Source: Cellulomonas gilvus ATCC 13127
Lineage (GTDB): Bacteria > Actinomycetota > Actinomycetes > Actinomycetales > Cellulomonadaceae
Reading direction: 5' to 3'
Assembly (NCBI RefSeq): GCF_000218545.1
Contig: NC_015671.1
Location: 2,232,001 to 2,296,000 of the forward strand
DNA length: 64,000 nucleotides
Part shown: piece after piece, positions 42,567 through 54,120 of the stretch
Numbering within the stretch: the first letter of the stretch is position 1
Layout of the letters: each line of letters begins with the position of its first letter
The notes under the pieces: generated by a model
What the model was told of the DNA's origin: nothing
Seen by the model: the letters and a program-made list of their open reading frames with translations, nothing else
The model's database searches: none
Position numbers and translations under genes: made by a program

Positions 42567-42602
42567 GGGCGTCGGGGCCCTCGAGAGAGGACCCCGACGC
42601 CC
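42567..42602 (-). terminator. hairpin after infB
   Basis: 11-bp GGGCGTCGGGG / CCCCGACGCCC stem with a 14-nt loop, starting 8 nt beyond the infB stop. It may lower transcription into rbfA. Confidence 0.65.
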
Positions 42603-42609
42603 GAACCGG

Positions 42610-45486
42610 TCAGGACCGGGGCTTCTCCCGCATCTCGAACGTCTCGATGATGTCCTCGAGCTGCAGGTCGTTGTACGAGCCGAGACCGATACCGCACTCG
42701 TAGCCCTCGCGGACCTCGGTCGCGTCGTCCTTGAACCGCTTGAGCGACTCGATCGTGAGGTTGTCCGCGATGAGCTTGCCGCCGCGCAGCACGCGCGCCT
42801 TGGAGTTCCGTCGGATCTCCCCGGAGCGCACGATCGAGCCGGCGATGTTGCCGAACTTCGAGGAGCGGAAGATCTCGCGGACCTCGGCGGTGCCGAGCTG
42901 CGCCTCCTCGTACTCCGGCTTGAGCATGCCCTTGAGCGCGGCCTCGACGTCGTCGATCGCCTGGTAGATGACCGAGTAGAAGCGCACGTCGACGCCCTCG
43001 CGGTCGGCCAGCTCCTCGACGCGCTCGGCGTACTTGACGTTGAACCCGATGATGATCGCCGAGTCGACGGTCGCGAGGTTGACGTCGTTCTGCGTGATCG
43101 CACCCACACCGCGGTGGATGACGCGCAGCTCGACCTCCTCGCCCACGTCGATCTTGAGCAGTGCGTCCTCGAGCGCCTCGACGGCACCGGACACGTCACC
43201 CTTGATGACCAGGTTGAGCGTCTCGACCTTGCCCTGCGCGAGCGCCTGCGTGAAGTCCTCGAGGCTGATGCGCTTGCGACGCTTGGCCAGGAGTGCGGCA
43301 CGCTCGGCGGCCTCACGCTTCTCGGCGATCTGGCGGGCCGTGCGCTCCTCGGGCGCCACCAGCAGGGTGTCACCCGCGGACGGCACCGAGGCCAGGCCGA
43401 GCACCTGGACGGGACGCGACGGACCCGCCTCGGTGACGGTCACGCCGTGCTCGTCGAACATCGCACGCACGCGGCCGTAGGCCGTGCCCGCGACGATCGC
43501 GTCGCCGACGCGCAGCGTGCCGGACTGGACCAGGACGGTCGCGACCGAGCCGCGGCCCTTGTCGAGGTTCGCCTCGATGGCGACGCCGCGCGCGTCCTTG
43601 TCCGGGTTGGCGCGCAGGTCGAGCGCGGCGTCCGCGGTGAGCAGCACCGCCTCGAGCAGCTCGTCGATGCCCATGCCCTGCTTCGCGGACACGTCGACGA
43701 ACATCGTGTCGCCGCCGTACTCCTCGGCCACCAGGTTGTACTCGGTGAGCTGCTGGCGGATCTTGGCGGGGTTGGCCCCCTCCTTGTCCACCTTGTTCAC
43801 CGCGACCACGATCGGCACGTTCGCGGCCTGCGCGTGGTTGAGCGCCTCGATGGTCTGCGGCATCACGCCGTCGTCCGCCGCGACCACGAGGATCGCGATG
43901 TCCGTGACCTGGGCACCACGCGCACGCATGGCGGTGAACGCCTCGTGACCCGGGGTGTCGATGAACGTGATGGGACGCTCGCGGCCCTCGTGCTCCTTGG
44001 TGACCTGGTAGGCACCGATGTGCTGCGTGATGCCGCCGGCCTCGCCCGCGACGACGTCCGTCGAGCGGATCGCGTCGAGCAGCTTGGTCTTTCCGTGGTC
44101 GACGTGACCCATGACGGTGACGACCGGCGGACGCGGGGCGAGGTCCTCGTCGGACTCGCCCGCCTCCTCGGCCTCCAGGTCGATGTCGAAGGCCCCGAGC
44201 AGCTCGCGGTCCTCCTCCTCGGCGGAGACCATCTCGATGACGTAGCCGAGCTCGGTGGCCAGCGCGCCGAACGTGTCCTCGTCGAGCGACTGCGTCGCGG
44301 TGGCCATCTCACCGAGGTGGAACAGCACCGTGACGAGCGACGCCGGGTTGGCGTCGATCTTGTCCGCGAAGTCGTTCAGCGACGAGCCGTGACGCAGGCG
44401 GACGACGGTCGAGCCGTTGCCGCGCGGGACCTGCACGCCGCCGAGCGACGGCGCCTGCATCTGCTCGAACTCCTGGCGCTTGGCCCGCTTCGACTTCCGG
44501 CCACGGACGGGACGACCGCCTGCGCGGCCGAACGCACCCTGCGTCGAGCCACGACCGGCACCGCCGGGACGACCGCCACCGCCGCCGGGGCGACCGGCGA
44601 AGCCGCCGCCACCACCGGCACCGGGCGCACCGCCACCACCGGGACGACCGCCGTAACCGCCGCGACCGCCGCCCGCGCCACCGGCACCACCCGGGCGCGC
44701 GGGACGCTCACCGGGACGGCCGACGCCCGAGGACGTGCGGCCGGGCATCATGCCGGGGTTGGGACGCGGGCCGCCGGGACGCGGCGCCGGACGGGGACCG
44801 CCGGGGCGGTCGGTCGCGGCGGCGCCGGGAGCGGCGGCCTCGGCACGGCGCTCGCCGGGCCGGGGCATGCCCTGCGAGGGCGCGAAGGGGTTGTTGCCCG
44901 GACGCGGCCCACCGGGACGCCCGCCGGAGCGGTCGCCGCCGGGACGGTCGCCGCCGCCACCGGGACGGGGCATGCCCTGCGAGGGCGCGAACGGGTTGTT
45001 GCCGGGACGGCCCGCGGGACGCGGCGCACCGGGACGCGCACCGGGTGCGGCCGGGCGGCCGCCCGTGCCACCTGCTGCGGGCTGGCGCGGCGCCGCCGGA
45101 GCGGGCGCCGGGGCCGAGGGTGCCGGCGCCGCGGGTGCGGGCGTCGCGGCGGGGGCCGACGGCGTGGCGGCGGCCGGGCGGGCCGGCGCCGGGGCGGCCG
45201 GAGCGGGTGCGGCCGGAGCCGCGGGTGCGGCAGCCGCGGGTGCCGGGGCGGCGGGCGCCGGCGCAGCCGGACGGGCCGCTGCCGGGGCAGCCGGACGCGC
45301 CGGGGCCGGTGCCGCGGAGGCACCCCCGGACGCGGGGTAGACGTCGCGCAGCTTGCGCACGACGGGCGGCTCGATCGTCGAGGACGCCGAACGGACGAAC
45401 TCACCCATCTCGGTGAGCTTCGTCATGATGGTCTTGCTGTCGACCCCGAGCTCTTTCGCGAGCTCGTAGACGCGAAGCTTGGCCAC
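42610..45486 (-). CDS. infB: translation initiation factor IF-2
   Basis: A 958-residue GTPase that brings fMet-tRNA to the 30S subunit. N-terminal [16 protein letters not shown] is the IF2-N fold. A 300-residue Ala/Pro then Gly/Pro/Arg low-complexity region follows (about 55-340), then the G domain with GHVDHGKT (about 460-467), DTPGHEAF and NKVDK, and domains II-IV. The long disordered region is typical of actinobacterial IF-2. A 13-residue block ending GMPRPG is repeated within it. GTG start with AGGAGAG upstream. Confidence 0.96.
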   Translation of the reverse strand: MAKLRVYELAKELGVDSKTIMTKLTEMGEFVRSASSTIEPPVVRKLRDVYPASGGASAAPAPARPAAPAAARPAAPAPAAPAPAAAAPAAPAAPAPAAPAPARPAAATPSAPAATPAPAAPAPSAPAPAPAAPRQPAAGGTGGRPAAPGARPGAPRPAGRPGNNPFAPSQGMPRPGGGGDRPGGDRSGGRPGGPRPGNNPFAPSQGMPRPGERRAEAAAPGAAATDRPGGPRPAPRPGGPRPNPGMMPGRTSSGVGRPGERPARPGGAGGAGGGRGGYGGRPGGGGAPGAGGGGGFAGRPGGGGGRPGGAGRGSTQGAFGRAGGRPVRGRKSKRAKRQEFEQMQAPSLGGVQVPRGNGSTVVRLRHGSSLNDFADKIDANPASLVTVLFHLGEMATATQSLDEDTFGALATELGYVIEMVSAEEEDRELLGAFDIDLEAEEAGESDEDLAPRPPVVTVMGHVDHGKTKLLDAIRSTDVVAGEAGGITQHIGAYQVTKEHEGRERPITFIDTPGHEAFTAMRARGAQVTDIAILVVAADDGVMPQTIEALNHAQAANVPIVVAVNKVDKEGANPAKIRQQLTEYNLVAEEYGGDTMFVDVSAKQGMGIDELLEAVLLTADAALDLRANPDKDARGVAIEANLDKGRGSVATVLVQSGTLRVGDAIVAGTAYGRVRAMFDEHGVTVTEAGPSRPVQVLGLASVPSAGDTLLVAPEERTARQIAEKREAAERAALLAKRRKRISLEDFTQALAQGKVETLNLVIKGDVSGAVEALEDALLKIDVGEEVELRVIHRGVGAITQNDVNLATVDSAIIIGFNVKYAERVEELADREGVDVRFYSVIYQAIDDVEAALKGMLKPEYEEAQLGTAEVREIFRSSKFGNIAGSIVRSGEIRRNSKARVLRGGKLIADNLTIESLKRFKDDATEVREGYECGIGLGSYNDLQLEDIIETFEMREKPRS
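44861..45008. repeat. two 43-bp direct repeats within infB
   Basis: Positions 44861-44903 and 44966-45008 are nearly identical over 43 bp, 105 bp apart and in frame. Each encodes [13 protein letters not shown] in the disordered N-terminal region of IF-2. Confidence 0.85.
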
Positions 45487-45557
45487 TTCTCTCCTGTCTC
45501 GGTCCGCCCGAGACAGGGTCGGACCGTCGTTAGTGCTGGGTGCTCATGGCAGGGCAC

Positions 45558-45896
45558 TCATCGGTGCGTGCTCATCGGGAGGCCATCGGCTTCCAACCCG
45601 CTTCCTTCATCGACGGTCGACGCCGGGGAGACCGGCGCCGTGACCTGCTGCTCGAGGTGGTCCCGCACGGCAGTGGCGTCGGGGGGCTCCTGCAGCCGCA
45701 GGGCCCGCCCGAACGCGCGACGGCGCGTCGCGAGCTCGAGACAAGCAAGTTCGGGGTGCAGCCAGGCACCCCTGCCCGGCATCCGGCGGCCGACGTCCAC
45801 GACCAGCGCGGGCGAACCCGCGGGGGACGTGGCGGCGACCACCCTCAGCAGGGCGGATCGTGGTCCGGTGGCTCGGCATCCCACGCACGTGCGCAC
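45558..45896 (-). CDS. ylxR: YlxR/RnpM family RNA-binding protein
   Basis: A 112-residue protein with the YlxR signatures RTCVGCR, VDVGRRMPGRGAWLHPELACLELATRRRAFGRALR. Recent work on Bacillus YlxR (RnpM) shows binding to RNase P RNA; it sits between nusA and infB in most Gram-positives, as here. GTG 45896 is chosen because the region upstream of it in frame has lower third-position GC and a rare AGA codon; GTG 46025, 11 nt after nusA, would add 43 disordered residues. Confidence 0.85.
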   Translation of the reverse strand: MRTCVGCRATGPRSALLRVVAATSPAGSPALVVDVGRRMPGRGAWLHPELACLELATRRRAFGRALRLQEPPDATAVRDHLEQQVTAPVSPASTVDEGSGLEADGLPMSTHR

Positions 45897-46002
45897 CGGG
45901 CCCGACGACGTCCGCGCCGAGGCGTCGGAGGAGTCGAGGGGACCCGTGGTTGCACGCGAAGCCGCGCGCGGGGACTGCCGGGCGTCCGGCCCAGCCTCCA
46001 GG

Positions 46003-46008
46003 AGTCTA
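46003..46008 (-). promoter_or_regulatory. possible internal promoter before ylxR
   Basis: TAGACT on the minus strand in the 139-nt nusA-ylxR gap, about 107 nt before GTG 45896. The stretch looks non-coding by codon use. No clear -35. Confidence 0.3.
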
Positions 46009-46035
46009 CCCCCGCGGCGGCTCACCGCGCCCCGC

Positions 46036-47043
46036 TCACGCGTCGGCGGGCCCCGCCGGCGCCTCGGCGTCCGAGCGGATGTCGATGCGCCAGCCCGTGA
46101 GCTTCGCGGCGAGGCGGGCGTTCTGGCCCTCCTTGCCGATGGCCAGCGAGAGCTGGTAGTCGGGCACGACGACACGTGCGGCGCGTGCGGCCTCGTCGAC
46201 CACCGTGACCGAGACCACGCGCGCGGGCGACAGCGCGTGCGCGACCATCTCCGCGGGGTCGTCCGAGTGGTCGACGATGTCGATCTTCTCGCCGTGCAGC
46301 TCGGCCATGACCGCGCGCACGCGGCCGCCCATCGGGCCGATGCACGCGCCCTTGGCGTTGACGCCCGCGACGTTGGCGCGCACGGCCATCTTGGTGCGGT
46401 GTCCCGCCTCACGCGCGAGCGCCGTGATGTCGACCGTGCCGTCCGCGACCTCGGGCACCTCGAGCTCGAACAGCTTGCGCACCAGGTTGGGGTGCGAGCG
46501 CGACAGCGTGACCTGGGGCCCACGCGAACCGCGCGCGACCTCGAGCACGTAGCCGCGGATCCGCTCGCCGTGCACGTACTGCTCGCCCGGCACCTGCTCG
46601 TGCGGCGGCAGCACGGCCTCGGTGCCGCCCACGTCCACGAGCACCACGCGCGGGTCGGGGCCCTGCTGGATCACCCCGCCCAGGACCTCGCCCTCCTTGC
46701 CGCGGAACGTGCCCAGCACCTGGTCGTCCTCGGCGTCGCGCAGGCGCTGCACGATCACCTGGCGCGCGGTCGCGGTCGCGATCCGCCCGAAGCCCGCGGG
46801 CGTGTCGTCGAACTCGGGCGCCTCGGCGACGGGCTGCCCGTCCTCGTCGGCCGCGGGCGTCTCCCGGGCCCACACGGTCACGTGCCCCGAGCGGCGGTCC
46901 AGCTCGACGCGCGCGCGCTGGTGCGCACCGGGCGTGCGGTGGTAGGCGGACAGGAGCGCCTGCTCGATCGCCTCGACCAGCACGTCGAGGCTGATCTCAC
47001 GCTCGCGCTCGAGCGAGCGCAGCGCCTGCATGTCGATGTCCAT
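46036..47043 (-). CDS. nusA: transcription termination/antitermination protein NusA
   Basis: A 335-residue RNA polymerase-associated factor: N-terminal domain ([16 protein letters not shown]), S1 domain ([18 protein letters not shown]), and two KH domains ([45 protein letters not shown]). The C-terminal acidic repeats of E. coli NusA are absent, as usual in actinobacteria. Its ATG overlaps the rimP stop by one base (TGATG). Confidence 0.96.
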   Translation of the reverse strand: MDIDMQALRSLEREREISLDVLVEAIEQALLSAYHRTPGAHQRARVELDRRSGHVTVWARETPAADEDGQPVAEAPEFDDTPAGFGRIATATARQVIVQRLRDAEDDQVLGTFRGKEGEVLGGVIQQGPDPRVVLVDVGGTEAVLPPHEQVPGEQYVHGERIRGYVLEVARGSRGPQVTLSRSHPNLVRKLFELEVPEVADGTVDITALAREAGHRTKMAVRANVAGVNAKGACIGPMGGRVRAVMAELHGEKIDIVDHSDDPAEMVAHALSPARVVSVTVVDEAARAARVVVPDYQLSLAIGKEGQNARLAAKLTGWRIDIRSDAEAPAGPADA

Positions 47044-47582
47044 CAGCTCTCCAGTCCGGCGTCGTCCGCGCCGTCGTCGTCAGCGGGGCCGAGCCCCGCC
47101 AGGTCCACCTCGACGCGTGCCTCGGTCACGTCCCCGAACGGGATGGTCACCGGCGCGCCGATCTTCGGCGGGCGTCCCTTGACGCCCGGTGTCACGGGGA
47201 CGACGACGATGCCGTCGTCCGTCAGCTCCTGCAGGCGTCCGGTCGTGGTGCCGGACGCGGTCCGCACCCGGACGGCCCGGCCGACGGCGCGCGCGTAGTG
47301 GCGGCGCTCCCGCAGCGGGGCGTCCGCACCGCGTGTCCCGACCTCGAGCGTGTACTCCCCCGCGACGGGGTCGCTCGCGTCGAGCGCATCGGAGATCGCG
47401 GACGTCGCGTCGGCGACGCGGTCCAGGTCCAGCTCACGCTCGTCGTCCTCGGCGAGCCCGAGCGACACCTCGACCACCTGCCGACCACCGGCCCGGCGGA
47501 CGTGCACGTCCTCGACCACGAGCCCGAGGGCCGTCACGGCCGGCTCGATCACGTCCTTCACCCGCTGCGTCGGTGCGACCAC
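47043..47582 (-). CDS. rimP: ribosome maturation factor RimP
   Basis: A 179-residue 30S maturation factor. Pattern: [65 protein letters not shown], then an SH3-like C-terminal domain. It heads the rimP-nusA-ylxR-infB operon. A GGGAGG site lies 12 nt before GTG 47582, somewhat long. An acidic tail ends the protein. Confidence 0.94.
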   Translation of the reverse strand: MVAPTQRVKDVIEPAVTALGLVVEDVHVRRAGGRQVVEVSLGLAEDDERELDLDRVADATSAISDALDASDPVAGEYTLEVGTRGADAPLRERRHYARAVGRAVRVRTASGTTTGRLQELTDDGIVVVPVTPGVKGRPPKIGAPVTIPFGDVTEARVEVDLAGLGPADDDGADDAGLES

Positions 47583-47646
47583 GACCAGGACCGCCTCCCT
47601 TCGCCTGTGCGGGGCCGGCGCGTGCGCGACCCGTTTGTGGTCACCC

Positions 47647-47652
47647 AGCGTA
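47647..47652 (-). promoter_or_regulatory. -10 box of the rimP operon
   Basis: TACGCT on the minus strand, predicting a leader of about 60 nt for rimP. No convincing -35. Confidence 0.4.
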
Positions 47653-47719
47653 ACGAGTTCCCGGGCTCGCGGAGCGCAGTGCCCGGGCGCACGGGGCCCG
47701 CATGGCAGGATCGCCCGCG

Positions 47720-48736
<1,017 letters not shown>

Positions 48737-48745
48737 CCGTCCGCG

Positions 48746-50557
48746 TCAGGCCTGCGCGTTGGCGGAACCGGTCAGCAGCGCGCTCACCCGCGCCGCGACC
48801 TCGTCGACCACGTCCGCCACGGGCACCTGGACGCTCTCGCCACCGACGCGCGGCCGCACCTCGACCACGCCGTCGGCCAGGCCCCGGCCCACGACCACCA
48901 CGAGCGGGACGCCGAACAGCTCGGCGTCGGCGAACTTGACGCCCGGCGAGACCTTGGGCCGGTCGTCGTACAGCACCTCGACGCCGCGGTCCGCGAGCGC
49001 CCGCGCGATGTCCTCCGCGGCGGTGAACACCGCCGCGTCCTTGCCGGTCGCGACGACGTGCACGTGCGCGGGTGCGACGTGCGCGGGCCAGGCCAGACCC
49101 TTCTCGTCGTGGTGGGCCTCGGCGAGCGCGGCCAGCACACGCGTGACCCCGATGCCGTACGAGCCCATGGTCACGACCTGCGCCTTGCCGTTCTGGTCGA
49201 GCACCGTCAGGCCCAGGGCCTGGGCGTACTTGCGTCCGAGCGCGAAGATGTGGCCGATCTCGATGCCGCGCGCGAGCTCGAGCGGACCCGACCCGTCGGG
49301 CGCGGGGTCGCCCGCGCGCACCTCGGCGGCCTCGACCGTGCCGTCGGCTGTGAAGTCGCGCCCGGCGACCAGGTCGAACACGTGCCGGCCGGGCACGTTC
49401 GCGCCCGTGATCCAGCGGGTGCCCGGCACCACGCGCGGGTCCAGCAGGTACCGCACCGCGGTCCGCTCGGCGCCGTCGGCCACGGGCGCGTTGGGCCCGA
49501 GCACCGCGGGACCGATGTAGCCGCGGACCAGCTCGGGGTGCGCCGCGAAGTCCGCGTCACCCGCGGCCTCGACCTCGGCCGGCGCGACGGCGGCCTCGAA
49601 CCGCTTGAGGTCGACCTCGCGGTCGCCCGGCAGGCCGACCACGACGAGCTCGCGCTCGCCGGTGGGGTGCACGAGCGCGAGCACGACGTTCTTCAGCGTG
49701 TCGGCCGCGGTCCACGCGCGGTCGGGCCGCGCGAAGCGCTCGTTCGCGAGCGCGACGAGCGAGTCGATCGTCGGCGTGTCCGGCGTGTCCTCGACGTGCG
49801 CCGCGGGTGCGTCGTCGTACGGCAGCGCGTCCGGGACGACGGTCGTCACGGCCTCGACGTTCGCCGCGTAGCCGCCGGCCGAGCGCACGAACGTGTCCTC
49901 GCCGATCGCGGTCGGCGTCAGGAACTCCTCCGAGCGGGATCCGCCCATGGCGCCCGACGTCGCGGCCACGATCACGTACTCGAGGCCGAGCCGGTCGAAC
50001 ACGCGCTGGTAGGCCTGGCGCTGCGCGTCGTAGGACGCGTCCAGCCCGGCGTCGTCGACGTCGAACGAGTAGGCGTCCTTCATGACGAACTCACGCCCGC
50101 GGATGAGCCCCGCACGCGGGCGGGCCTCGTCGCGGTACTTGGTCTGGATCTGGAAGATCGTGAGCGGCAGGTCCTTGTACGACGAGTACAGGTCCTTGAC
50201 CAGGAGCGTGAACATCTCCTCGTGCGTGGGCGCGAGGAGGTAGTCGTTCCCCTTGCGGTCCTTGAGCCGGAAGATGTTCGGCCCGTACTCGGTCCACCGG
50301 CCCGTCGCCTCGTACGGCTCGCGCGGCAGCAGCGCCGGGAAGTGCACCTCCTGCGCGCCCGCGGCGGCCATCTCCTCGCGCACCACGGCCTCGACCTTGC
50401 CCAGCACGCGCAGGCCCAGCGGGAGCCACGTGTAGATGCCGGGGGCGGCGCGCCGGATGTAACCGGCGCGCACCAGGAGGCGGTGGCTCGCGACCTCGGC
50501 GTCGGCGGGGTCCTCCCGCAGCGTGCGGACGAACAGCGTGGACATACGCAGGAGCAT
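48746..50557 (-). CDS. proS: prolyl-tRNA synthetase
   Basis: A 603-residue class II synthetase of the bacterial type with the editing insertion. Motif 2 region [27 protein letters not shown], the editing domain (about 230-400, [21 protein letters not shown]), motif 3 ([17 protein letters not shown]) and the anticodon-binding domain are all present. ATG 50557 gives the family start MLLRMSTLF, and TAGGCT 7 nt upstream predicts a leaderless mRNA. Confidence 0.97.
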   Translation of the reverse strand: MLLRMSTLFVRTLREDPADAEVASHRLLVRAGYIRRAAPGIYTWLPLGLRVLGKVEAVVREEMAAAGAQEVHFPALLPREPYEATGRWTEYGPNIFRLKDRKGNDYLLAPTHEEMFTLLVKDLYSSYKDLPLTIFQIQTKYRDEARPRAGLIRGREFVMKDAYSFDVDDAGLDASYDAQRQAYQRVFDRLGLEYVIVAATSGAMGGSRSEEFLTPTAIGEDTFVRSAGGYAANVEAVTTVVPDALPYDDAPAAHVEDTPDTPTIDSLVALANERFARPDRAWTAADTLKNVVLALVHPTGERELVVVGLPGDREVDLKRFEAAVAPAEVEAAGDADFAAHPELVRGYIGPAVLGPNAPVADGAERTAVRYLLDPRVVPGTRWITGANVPGRHVFDLVAGRDFTADGTVEAAEVRAGDPAPDGSGPLELARGIEIGHIFALGRKYAQALGLTVLDQNGKAQVVTMGSYGIGVTRVLAALAEAHHDEKGLAWPAHVAPAHVHVVATGKDAAVFTAAEDIARALADRGVEVLYDDRPKVSPGVKFADAELFGVPLVVVVGRGLADGVVEVRPRVGGESVQVPVADVVDEVAARVSALLTGSANAQA

Positions 50558-50564
50558 GGGCCGA

Positions 50565-50570
50565 AGCCTA
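50565..50570 (-). promoter_or_regulatory. -10 box of proS (leaderless)
   Basis: TAGGCT on the minus strand, 7 nt before ATG 50557. Confidence 0.6.
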
Positions 50571-50647
50571 GTTGTCCGCGCCGCGTGCGACGCACGCCGT
50601 TTCCGCAGCGGCCGACGCGCTGCCGTGCGGTGCGCCACGATGTCCTC

Positions 50648-51538
50648 ATGCCTGAGCTTCCCGAGGTCGAGGCACTCGCCGGGTTCCTGCGCGAGCGCGC
50701 CGTGGGCCGGACCGTCACGCAGGTCGGCGTGGGTGACATCGCCGCGCTCAAGACGTTCCGGCCCCCGCCGGACGCCCTGGTCGGCGGGACCGTCGTGGAC
50801 GCGAGCCGGCACGGCAAGTGGCTCGACCTGCTCGTCGCGACGCCCACGGGTGAGCCGTTGCACCTGGTGTGGCACCTGTCCCGCGCGGGCTGGGTCCGGT
50901 GGTCCGACCAGCTCGCGACGACGCCCGTGCGGCCCGGGCGGTCTCCGCTCGCGCTCCGGGTCCGGCTCGACGACGGCTCGGGGTTCGACCTCACGGAGCA
51001 GGGCACCCGCAAACGGCTGGCGGTGCACGTCGTCGACGACCCGCAGCTGGTCCCGCAGATCGCGTCGCTCGGCGTCGAGCCGCTGTCCGCGCAGTTCACG
51101 CGTGAGCGGTTCGGCGAGCTGGTCACGGGGCGCAACCAGCAGATCAAGGGGCTCCTGCGCGACCAGGGCACGATCGCCGGGATCGGCAACGCGTACTCCG
51201 ACGAGATCCTGCACGCCGCGCGCACGTCACCGTTCGCGCTCACCGGCAAGCTGGGCGCCGCCCAGGTGGACGTGCTCTACGCGTCGATCCGTGACGTGCT
51301 CGACCAGGCCGTCGCGGCCGCGTCGGGCAAGCCCGCCGCCCAGCTCAAGGACGCGAAGCGTCAGGGCATGCGCGTGCACGGCCGCACGGGTCAGCCGTGC
51401 CCCGGGTGGGACGGCACGCCGTGCGGCGACACCGTGCACGAGGTCGCGTTCGCGGACTCGTCGTTGCAGTACTGCCCCACGTGCCAGACCGGCGGCAAGC
51501 CGCTCGCCGACCGCCGGATGTCCCGGCTGCTGCGCTGA
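50648..51538 (+). CDS. Fpg/Nei family DNA glycosylase, Fpg-like
   Basis: A 296-residue base-excision enzyme. The N-terminal PELPEVE is the Fpg type, Lys in SRHGKWLDL is conserved, [15 protein letters not shown] is the helix-two-turn-helix loop, and the C-terminal zinc finger is built from CPGWDGTPC and CPTC. The finger is followed by about 15 residues, more than in classic MutM. It differs clearly from the Nei2-like enzyme at 7.5 kb. CACGAT 6 nt before ATG suggests a leaderless mRNA. It is divergent from proS. Confidence 0.9.
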   Translation: MPELPEVEALAGFLRERAVGRTVTQVGVGDIAALKTFRPPPDALVGGTVVDASRHGKWLDLLVATPTGEPLHLVWHLSRAGWVRWSDQLATTPVRPGRSPLALRVRLDDGSGFDLTEQGTRKRLAVHVVDDPQLVPQIASLGVEPLSAQFTRERFGELVTGRNQQIKGLLRDQGTIAGIGNAYSDEILHAARTSPFALTGKLGAAQVDVLYASIRDVLDQAVAAASGKPAAQLKDAKRQGMRVHGRTGQPCPGWDGTPCGDTVHEVAFADSSLQYCPTCQTGGKPLADRRMSRLLR

Positions 51539-51545
51539 CGCGTGC

Positions 51546-52442
51546 TCAGAACAGCACCGTGGCGTACGAGCCGACCTGCCGGAAGCCCACCGCGCGGTAC
51601 GCCGCGATCGCACGCGCGTTGTAGTCGTTGACGTACAGCGACACGACCGGCGCGAGCTCGCGCGCGAGCTCGACCACGGCCGCCATGCCGTGCTCCGACA
51701 GGCGCACGCCCCGCCGGTCGGGCGTCACCCACACGCCCTGCACCTGGGCGACTCCCCCGGCAATCGCTCCCAGCTCGGCCTTGAAAGCGACGCGGGCCGT
51801 CCCGTCGGGCCCGGGCTCCATGCGCACGAACGACCGACCCTGCGCCACGAGCGAGCGCACGCGGGTCTCGTACGGGCCGTGCGGTCCGCTCGCCGGTGAG
51901 TAGCCGACCTCCTCGGTGAACATGCGCACGCACGCGGGCAGCACCGTGTCGTACTCCTCGGGCCGCGAGCGGCGGACCAGGGGGTCGGGTGCGCGCAGCG
52001 GCGCGTGGTCGATGACCATCGAGGGCTGGTCGTCGCGGATCTCGCGCACCCCGGGCCATGCCTGCCGCAGCCGCTCCCACAGACCCAGCACCGCGGGCGC
52101 CGGGCCCACGAGCGACGAGCACCGCCGCCCCTGCTTCGCGGCGAGGAACGCGAACGCGTCCAGCGCGGCGCCGGCCACCGCGGGATCGGCGGCGGGCACC
52201 ACCGGGACCATGTTCGCGCCCGCCCAGCACACCGCGACGAGCGTCCCCGCGTGCTGGTAGCCCCACAGCGTGCCGCCCGCGCTGCGCAGCCCGACCGTGC
52301 GCGCGTGCTCCAGGCGGGCCGTGGCCAGCACCGAGCCGACGGGGTCCTGCGCACACACGCCGAGCGCGGCGACCAGGTCGACGTCGGCCAGCACGCGCGC
52401 GCCGGGACGACGCTCGAGCACCGTCGCACGCCGCGCAGCCAT
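51546..52442 (-). CDS. DUF4081 GNAT family acetyltransferase
   Basis: A 298-residue protein: N-terminal DUF4081 domain (about 1-150) and C-terminal GNAT domain with GVWVTPDRRGVRLSEHGMAAVVELA and YVNDYNARAIAAYRAVGF. The acetyl-CoA loop reads RRGVRLSE, a diverged QxxGxG. Acceptor unknown. In actinobacteria such a gene commonly follows ispG, as here. ATG 52442 is supported by CAGAAT 6 nt upstream. It ends 7 nt from the convergent glycosylase stop. Confidence 0.88.
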   Translation of the reverse strand: MAARRATVLERRPGARVLADVDLVAALGVCAQDPVGSVLATARLEHARTVGLRSAGGTLWGYQHAGTLVAVCWAGANMVPVVPAADPAVAGAALDAFAFLAAKQGRRCSSLVGPAPAVLGLWERLRQAWPGVREIRDDQPSMVIDHAPLRAPDPLVRRSRPEEYDTVLPACVRMFTEEVGYSPASGPHGPYETRVRSLVAQGRSFVRMEPGPDGTARVAFKAELGAIAGGVAQVQGVWVTPDRRGVRLSEHGMAAVVELARELAPVVSLYVNDYNARAIAAYRAVGFRQVGSYATVLF

Positions 52443-52506
52443 GGGGGGATTCTGCCTCACCCGGCCGTGGTGCGCGCCCGGCGTCAGCGGTCCGGTCGAC
52501 CCTGCG

Positions 52507-53667
52507 TCAGCCGACCGTGACGACGGGGCTGCCCTGACCGGCCTCGACCACGTCCATCGACTCCGCGATGCGCATGGCCTCCTCGATCAGCGTCTCCACG
52601 ATCTGCGACTCCGGCACGGTCTTGATGACCTCGCCCCGCACGAAGATCTGCCCCTTGCCGTTGCCCGACGCGACGCCGAGGTCCGCCTCGCGCGCCTCGC
52701 CGGGACCGTTCACGACGCAGCCCATGACGGCCACGCGCAGCGGCACCTCGAGACCCTCGAGCCCGGCCGTCACGCGCTCGGCGAGCGTGTAGACGTCCAC
52801 CTGGGCGCGACCGCACGACGGGCAGGAGACGATCTCGAGCTTGCGCGGCCGCAGGTTGAGGGACTGCAGGATCTGGATGCCGACCTTGACCTCCTCGACG
52901 GGAGGGGCGGACAGCGAGACCCGGATCGTGTCGCCGATGCCCTTGCTGAGCAGCGCGCCGAACGCGGTCGCCGACTTGATCGTGCCCTGGAAGGCCGGGC
53001 CCGCCTCGGTGACGCCGAGGTGCAGGGGCCAGTCGCCGCGCTCGGCCAGCAGCTCGTAGGCCCGGACCATGACGACCGGGTCGTTGTGCTTGACCGAGAT
53101 CTTGAAGTCGTGGAAGTCGTGCTCCTCGAACAGCGACGCCTCCCACACGGCCGACTCGACGAGCGCCTCGGGCGTGGCCTTGCCGTACTTCGCGAGCAGC
53201 CGCGGGTCCAACGAGCCCGCGTTGACGCCGATCCGCAGGCTCACGCCGGCATCCGACGCCGCGCGTGCGATCGCGCCGACCTGGTCGTCGAACTTGCGGA
53301 TGTTGCCCGGGTTGACGCGCACCGCGGCGCACCCGGCGTCGATCGCCGCGAACACGTACTTGGGCTGGAAGTGGATGTCCGCGATCACGGGGATCTGCGA
53401 CTTGCGTGCGATCTGCGGCAGCGCGTCCGCGTCGTCCTGGCTGGGCACCGCGACGCGCACGATGTCGCAGCCCGAGGCCGTCAGTGCGGCGATCTGCTGC
53501 AGCGTCGCGTTGATGTCCGTGGTGGGCGTCGTCGTCATGGACTGGACGCTGACGGGGGCGTCCCCGCCCACCTCGACCTTGCCCACCCGGATCTTGCGGG
53601 ACGGGCGACGCGGGGCCAGGACGGGTACGGGGGCCTCCGGCATGCCGAGGCTGATCGGGACGCTCAC
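52507..53667 (-). CDS. ispG: 4-hydroxy-3-methylbut-2-enyl diphosphate synthase
   Basis: A 386-residue iron-sulfur enzyme of the MEP isoprenoid pathway. N-terminal TIM barrel ([34 protein letters not shown]) and a C-terminal [4Fe-4S] domain with CPSCGR and CVVNGPGEA. It acts two steps before IPP/DMAPP; Dxr, the second enzyme of the pathway, is encoded at 57 kb. GTG 53667 follows GAAGAT at 6 nt. Confidence 0.96.
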   Translation of the reverse strand: MSVPISLGMPEAPVPVLAPRRPSRKIRVGKVEVGGDAPVSVQSMTTTPTTDINATLQQIAALTASGCDIVRVAVPSQDDADALPQIARKSQIPVIADIHFQPKYVFAAIDAGCAAVRVNPGNIRKFDDQVGAIARAASDAGVSLRIGVNAGSLDPRLLAKYGKATPEALVESAVWEASLFEEHDFHDFKISVKHNDPVVMVRAYELLAERGDWPLHLGVTEAGPAFQGTIKSATAFGALLSKGIGDTIRVSLSAPPVEEVKVGIQILQSLNLRPRKLEIVSCPSCGRAQVDVYTLAERVTAGLEGLEVPLRVAVMGCVVNGPGEAREADLGVASGNGKGQIFVRGEVIKTVPESQIVETLIEEAMRIAESMDVVEAGQGSPVVTVG

Positions 53668-53767
53668 CGTCCCATCTTCCCACCCCGGTGCCGTGCACAT
53701 GGCGCCCAGGCGTGCGCCCACCGCGAACCGGCACGGGATCGGCACACTCCGTCACCCGTCCGGGGCG

Positions 53768-54118
53768 TCACGCGCACTCGATCTCGTCCCGGCGGACGGT
53801 CAGCAACCGGTCCAGGACGTCGTCGGGCACGGGCCGCTCGGGCGTGAAGCGGACCGTGCCCTTCGACAGCGCGAACCCGACCAGCTCGGGGCGCACCGCG
53901 TCGATCGCCGCCGGGCTGAACGGGTACAGGCCGATGTGCCGCGCCGCGGGCCTCACGGCGACGAGCGGCCTGCCCCGGTGGACGAGCGCGGGCATGCCGT
54001 AGCCGAGGCCGTCGACCGCGTCGGGTACGAGCGCACGCGCGCGGTCGTAGACGCGCACCACGGCGGCGCGCGTGGGCTCCTCGAGCCCCGCGAGCATGGC
54101 CTCGAGCTCGCCCGGCAC
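53768..54118 (-). CDS. DUF1801 (YdhG/Fra-type) protein
   Basis: A 116-residue protein with the DUF1801 pattern: YGMPALVHRGRPLVAVRPAARHIGLYPFSPAAIDAV and FALSKGTVRFTPERPVPDDVLDRLL. Bacillus YdhG (Fra) of this family is described as an iron chaperone acting like frataxin. The GTG lies 2 nt after the rseP stop, so it is coupled to rseP, and the [4Fe-4S] enzyme gene ispG follows. A role in iron delivery is inference. Confidence 0.82.
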   Translation of the reverse strand: MPGELEAMLAGLEEPTRAAVVRVYDRARALVPDAVDGLGYGMPALVHRGRPLVAVRPAARHIGLYPFSPAAIDAVRPELVGFALSKGTVRFTPERPVPDDVLDRLLTVRRDEIECA

Positions 54119-54120
54119 GG

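Noticed and set aside
45897..46025. Long N-terminal extension of YlxR starting at GTG 46025
   Set aside because: Codon use in this segment departs from the genes around it, and the extra residues match nothing in the family.
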